In this document: positions 39,204 through 41,316 of the stretch, piece by piece
Layout: every line of letters starts with the position of its first letter
Numbering within the stretch: the first letter of the stretch is position 1
Source of the DNA: Paludibacteraceae bacterium
GTDB lineage: Bacteria; Bacteroidota; Bacteroidia; Bacteroidales; Paludibacteraceae
Direction: 5' to 3'
Length of the DNA stretch: 41,316 bases
Assembly (NCBI GenBank): GCA_024401565.1
Contig: JAKSKU010000021.1
Span: forward strand, 1 to 41,316
Translations under genes and position numbers: made by a program
The notes under the pieces: generated by a model
Seen by the model: only the letters and a program-made list of their open reading frames with translations
Database searches by the model: none
What the model was told of the DNA's origin: nothing

Positions 39204-40637
39204 TTAGAACTGGAAATAAATGAAATTATTGTCACTACCATCGCCATATATACCCAAATAGATAATAGACAAAGGAAGAGCCACATACAACACCCATCTC
39301 AAAACAAAAGAAAATGAATAATTATATATCAAGTTCTTCAATTTATCCGCATACTTAGACATGACAAACTCAAATATCCATAATCCAAACACCAGATACA
39401 AAGCAAATTTGAGTTCCTCCGCACAAAGTCCCATTGAATTGACATCTGTGCTCTGAGCAATCAAAGATGAGAATACGGAAATAGAATCAGAGAATGTGGC
39501 GGCACGGAAGAAAATCAAAGATATCATCCAAAGGAAAAAAGTCAACGCCCAAGATAATATACTAAATGCAAATCCTTGAGGCTTCAACTTCAACCATTTG
39601 TCAAATACAACAAGGAACAGTCCATTTAAGAATCCCCAAACGACAAAATTCCATGAAGCTCCATGCCATAAACCAGATACAGTAAATACAATCAAGACAT
39701 TAAGATACGCTCGCCATAGCGAAACCCTATTACCTCCCAATGTAAAATATAGATAGTCTCTAAACCAAGACGTAAGTGAAATATGCCACCTATTCCAGAA
39801 TTCCTTCACTGTAATAGCTGTATATGGCGACTTGAAATTGTCGTGAAGATTAAAGCCAAACAGTTTTGCAACACCTACAGCAATCTCTGAATAGGCTGAA
39901 AAATCAAGATAAAGTTGAAAAGCAAAAAACAACAACGCCAACCACATTGCAACGCCACCAACATTTGTCAAATCACCATACGCAGAATCCACATAAACAG
40001 CTATTCGATCCGCAATCACAACTTTTTTGAATAAACCAAAAGCAATTATCAAAAGACCCGTTCGAATCTCCTCATAATTAAACTTATATTTATTATAAAA
40101 CTGTGGCAACAAATCAGAAGCTCTCTCAATTGGTCCAGCCACTAGTTGCGGGAAGAAAGAAACAAAAGCAAAAAAAGCTATTGGATCCTTACTAGATTCA
40201 ATTTTTCCTTTGTAAACATCAATAACATAAGCCAACCCTTGGAAAGTATAAAAACTTATACCTACAGGAAGAATTATTTTCAAAGGAGAGAAACCATTGG
40301 ATTCTGAATTTGAGAATAAGGACGCCAAATCATAAAACGTTTCTAAAAAGAAATTGCAATACTTAAAGAAAAACAACACTCCCAGATTGACAACGATTGT
40401 CAACCACAACAGCGGTTTCTTATTCTCTGATTTTTCAATTAAGCGAGCCAACACGAAATCACATGCTGAAACACCAACAATCAAGCCTAGCAAACGCCAG
40501 TCCCAATATCCATAAAAAAAATAGCTAACTAATAGAATAAATACATTTCGCAGTTTTACATTATGCGAAAAGATAAACAAATGCAGAAAGAATACGATGG
40601 TCAAAAACAGACCAAATACAAATGAATTGAAAAACAT
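39204..40637 (-). CDS. MBOAT-family O-acyltransferase (second copy)
   Basis: A 477-residue multi-pass membrane protein close to AlgI length. The signatures are LPVGISFYTFQGLAYVIDVYKG, FFPQLVAGPIERASDLLPQF, EFWNRWHISLTSWFRDYLYFTLGGNR and the catalytic-His block GLWHGASWNFVVWGFLNGLF (about 318-337). It is shorter than the copy at 19133, and the two share only the core motifs. It is the first gene of a two-gene unit with the SGNH-like protein 3 bp downstream. It should move acyl groups across the membrane for O-acylation of an extracellular glycan. Confidence 0.94.
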   Translation of the reverse strand: MFFNSFVFGLFLTIVFFLHLFIFSHNVKLRNVFILLVSYFFYGYWDWRLLGLIVGVSACDFVLARLIEKSENKKPLLWLTIVVNLGVLFFFKYCNFFLETFYDLASLFSNSESNGFSPLKIILPVGISFYTFQGLAYVIDVYKGKIESSKDPIAFFAFVSFFPQLVAGPIERASDLLPQFYNKYKFNYEEIRTGLLIIAFGLFKKVVIADRIAVYVDSAYGDLTNVGGVAMWLALLFFAFQLYLDFSAYSEIAVGVAKLFGFNLHDNFKSPYTAITVKEFWNRWHISLTSWFRDYLYFTLGGNRVSLWRAYLNVLIVFTVSGLWHGASWNFVVWGFLNGLFLVVFDKWLKLKPQGFAFSILSWALTFFLWMISLIFFRAATFSDSISVFSSLIAQSTDVNSMGLCAEELKFALYLVFGLWIFEFVMSKYADKLKNLIYNYSFSFVLRWVLYVALPLSIIYLGIYGDGSDNNFIYFQF

Positions 40638-40726
40638 GTAAAATTCTTTTTTGCAAAGTTCACAAAAAAAGAGAATAAATGCTACCCATATCTTATTTTT
40701 TTGACAAAATTCTAGGGATTTAATAT

Positions 40727-40753
40727 GAAATGCTGAATGCGAAATGCTGAATG
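40727..40753. repeat. Direct repeat GAAATGCTGAATG x2
   Basis: Two perfect 13-nt copies (40727-40739 and 40741-40753), separated by a C and followed by a shorter GAAAAATGA variant. Confidence 0.65.
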
Positions 40754-40913
40754 AAAAATGAACAATTCATAATTGCCGGTATTCCCCGGCAGATTAGAGA
40801 TCAATATCTAACGGCCGTGGAAACGGTCGGTTTAATTATCAGCCTACGGCTTGCCCTTGTCGCCGGACAATGGCATTACCGCAGGGATTAATATGCGAGA
40901 TGAAGGATTAGCC

Positions 40914-40938
40914 GGGCGGGTTTGAAACCCGCCCCTAC
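40914..40938. repeat. Palindrome GGGCGGG-TTTGAAA-CCCGCCC (copy 1)
   Basis: A perfect 7-bp inverted repeat around TTTGAAA, followed by CTAC. An identical copy occurs 121 bp downstream. It codes for the recurring GAGFKPARG-type peptide when misread. Confidence 0.8.
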
Positions 40939-40996
40939 GATCCATATGACACCTCCGCGCCCCCCGTGTCTCCGTGGTGAATACAAGACATTAAAA

Positions 40997-41023
40997 GTCC
41001 CCTTTAGGGGATTTAGGGGCTTG
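40997..41023. repeat. CCCCTTTAGGGG-ATTTAGGGGC element
   Basis: A CCCC-TTTA-GGGG palindrome with an extra GGGG half. Misread on the minus strand it gives a KSPKGDF-type peptide end, familiar in spurious Bacteroidetes ORFs. Confidence 0.6.
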
Positions 41024-41034
41024 CATACGTCCCC

Positions 41035-41059
41035 GGGCGGGTTTGAAACCCGCCCCTAC
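41035..41059. repeat. Palindrome GGGCGGG-TTTGAAA-CCCGCCC (copy 2)
   Basis: Identical to the copy at 40914, including the trailing CTAC; a degenerate inverted core occurs at 36494. Confidence 0.8.
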
Positions 41060-41263
41060 AGCCATATAAAACTCCGTGGTGAATAAAATCGATTTGAAAT
41101 TATCAAGCCAATTCGTGGACAAATGATGGCGATTCGTGTTTTCCCAATTCGCGACAGCGAAAAATCCGTTCAATCCGAGTGATCCGTGTTCGTAAATTTT
41201 ACGGACCATTTTACGGAAATTTTACGTTCAAGCCTGATAATCCGTTCTGGAAATTTGAAACAC

Positions 41264-41297
41264 AAAAAAAGATCCAACCATTTCTGATTGGATCTTT
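41264..41297 (-). terminator. Terminator of the (presumed) rRNA operon
   Basis: Minus strand: AAAGATCCAA pairs with TTGGATCTTT over a 10-nt loop and is followed by a long T-run (complement of 41264-41270). It lies directly after the presumed 5S rRNA end. Confidence 0.75.
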
Positions 41298-41302
41298 GAA
41301 AG

Positions 41303-41316
41303 CGGCGGCTACCTAC
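41303..41316 (-). rRNA. 3' end of 5S rRNA (partial, cut by window edge)
   Basis: On the minus strand the last bases read GTAGGTAGCCGCCG, which matches the Bacteroidetes 5S 3' end (..GAGAGTAGGT-GCCGCC). A strong terminator follows at once. Only about 14 nt are visible, so the call rests on this short conserved end and the terminator. Confidence 0.6.

Larger units (their letters stand above)
40638..41263. other. Non-coding region with palindromic repeats upstream of an rRNA operon end
   Basis: About 625 bp with no supported gene. It contains direct repeats, two copies of a GC-rich palindrome, a CCCCTTTAGGGG element, and two TCCGTGGTGAATA copies (near 40970 and 41067). The density of decayed repeats beside the presumed rRNA operon end marks it as a region that tolerates insertion. 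Confidence 0.6.

Noticed and set aside
40991-41209. A 72-residue minus-strand frame ending KSPKGDF with a GAGFKPARG segment
   Set aside because: It is made of the palindromic and CCCCTTTAGGGG repeats; this peptide type recurs as spurious ORFs in Bacteroidetes.

Overview
The window looks like a chromosomal segment of a member of the Bacteroidales (Bacteroidota). Three things support this. Several promoters match the Bacteroidetes pattern TTTG-N19/20-TAnnTTTG. Two exported proteins end in type IX secretion (T9SS) sorting domains, one type A and one type B. The gene content (SusE/porin-style beta-barrels, ExbB/ExbD/ExbD, TrpB2, an HsdR-N-like protein beside holA) is typical of the order. Genus cannot be fixed from sequence reading alone.

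Layout. 0-1 kb: a toxin/antitoxin-like pair (minus). 1-5.4 kb: a short-chain dehydrogenase, a lipoprotein nitroreductase, a stand-alone TrpB2 and an RsmI-like methyltransferase. 5.39-5.62 kb: a rod-shaped, 6S-like RNA with its own near-perfect promoter and U-tract end. 5.9-8.7 kb: a large T9SS type B cargo protein. 8.8-10.9 kb: purU plus a THUMP-like methyltransferase. 10.9-15.5 kb: a small outer-membrane protein, an Rpn-type PD-(D/E)XK protein, and a coupled pair of a predicted barrel and a helix-hairpin-helix/barrel protein. 15.6-16.1 kb: a protein of unknown function. 16.3-21.5 kb: an acyl-transfer operon (two SGNH-hydrolase-like proteins and an MBOAT) running into ispF. 21.8-24.2 kb: an ExbB/4-TM protein/ExbD/ExbD energy-transducing operon. 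24.4-27.6 kb: recQ and a T9SS type A cargo protein.

27.7-33.9 kb: an AT-richer, accessory-looking two-gene unit. It holds a 1591-residue protein with a PAAR-like (DUF4280-like) N-terminus, a long repeat-bearing middle, a GH19-like muramidase/chitinase domain and a YkuD L,D-transpeptidase domain. A lipoprotein with an SH3-like domain follows 26 bp downstream. I read this as a contractile-injection effector that attacks peptidoglycan, with its candidate periplasmic immunity protein. It is the most unusual locus here.

34.1-34.26 kb: a 21-copy heptamer array. 34.3-37.5 kb: HsdR-N-like gene, holA, engB and a GT2 glycosyltransferase. 37.7-40.6 kb: a second MBOAT with a membrane-anchored SGNH-like partner. 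40.7-41.26 kb: non-coding palindromic repeats. The right edge holds a terminator and the last bases of what appears to be a 5S rRNA gene on the minus strand, so an rRNA operon probably lies just beyond the window.
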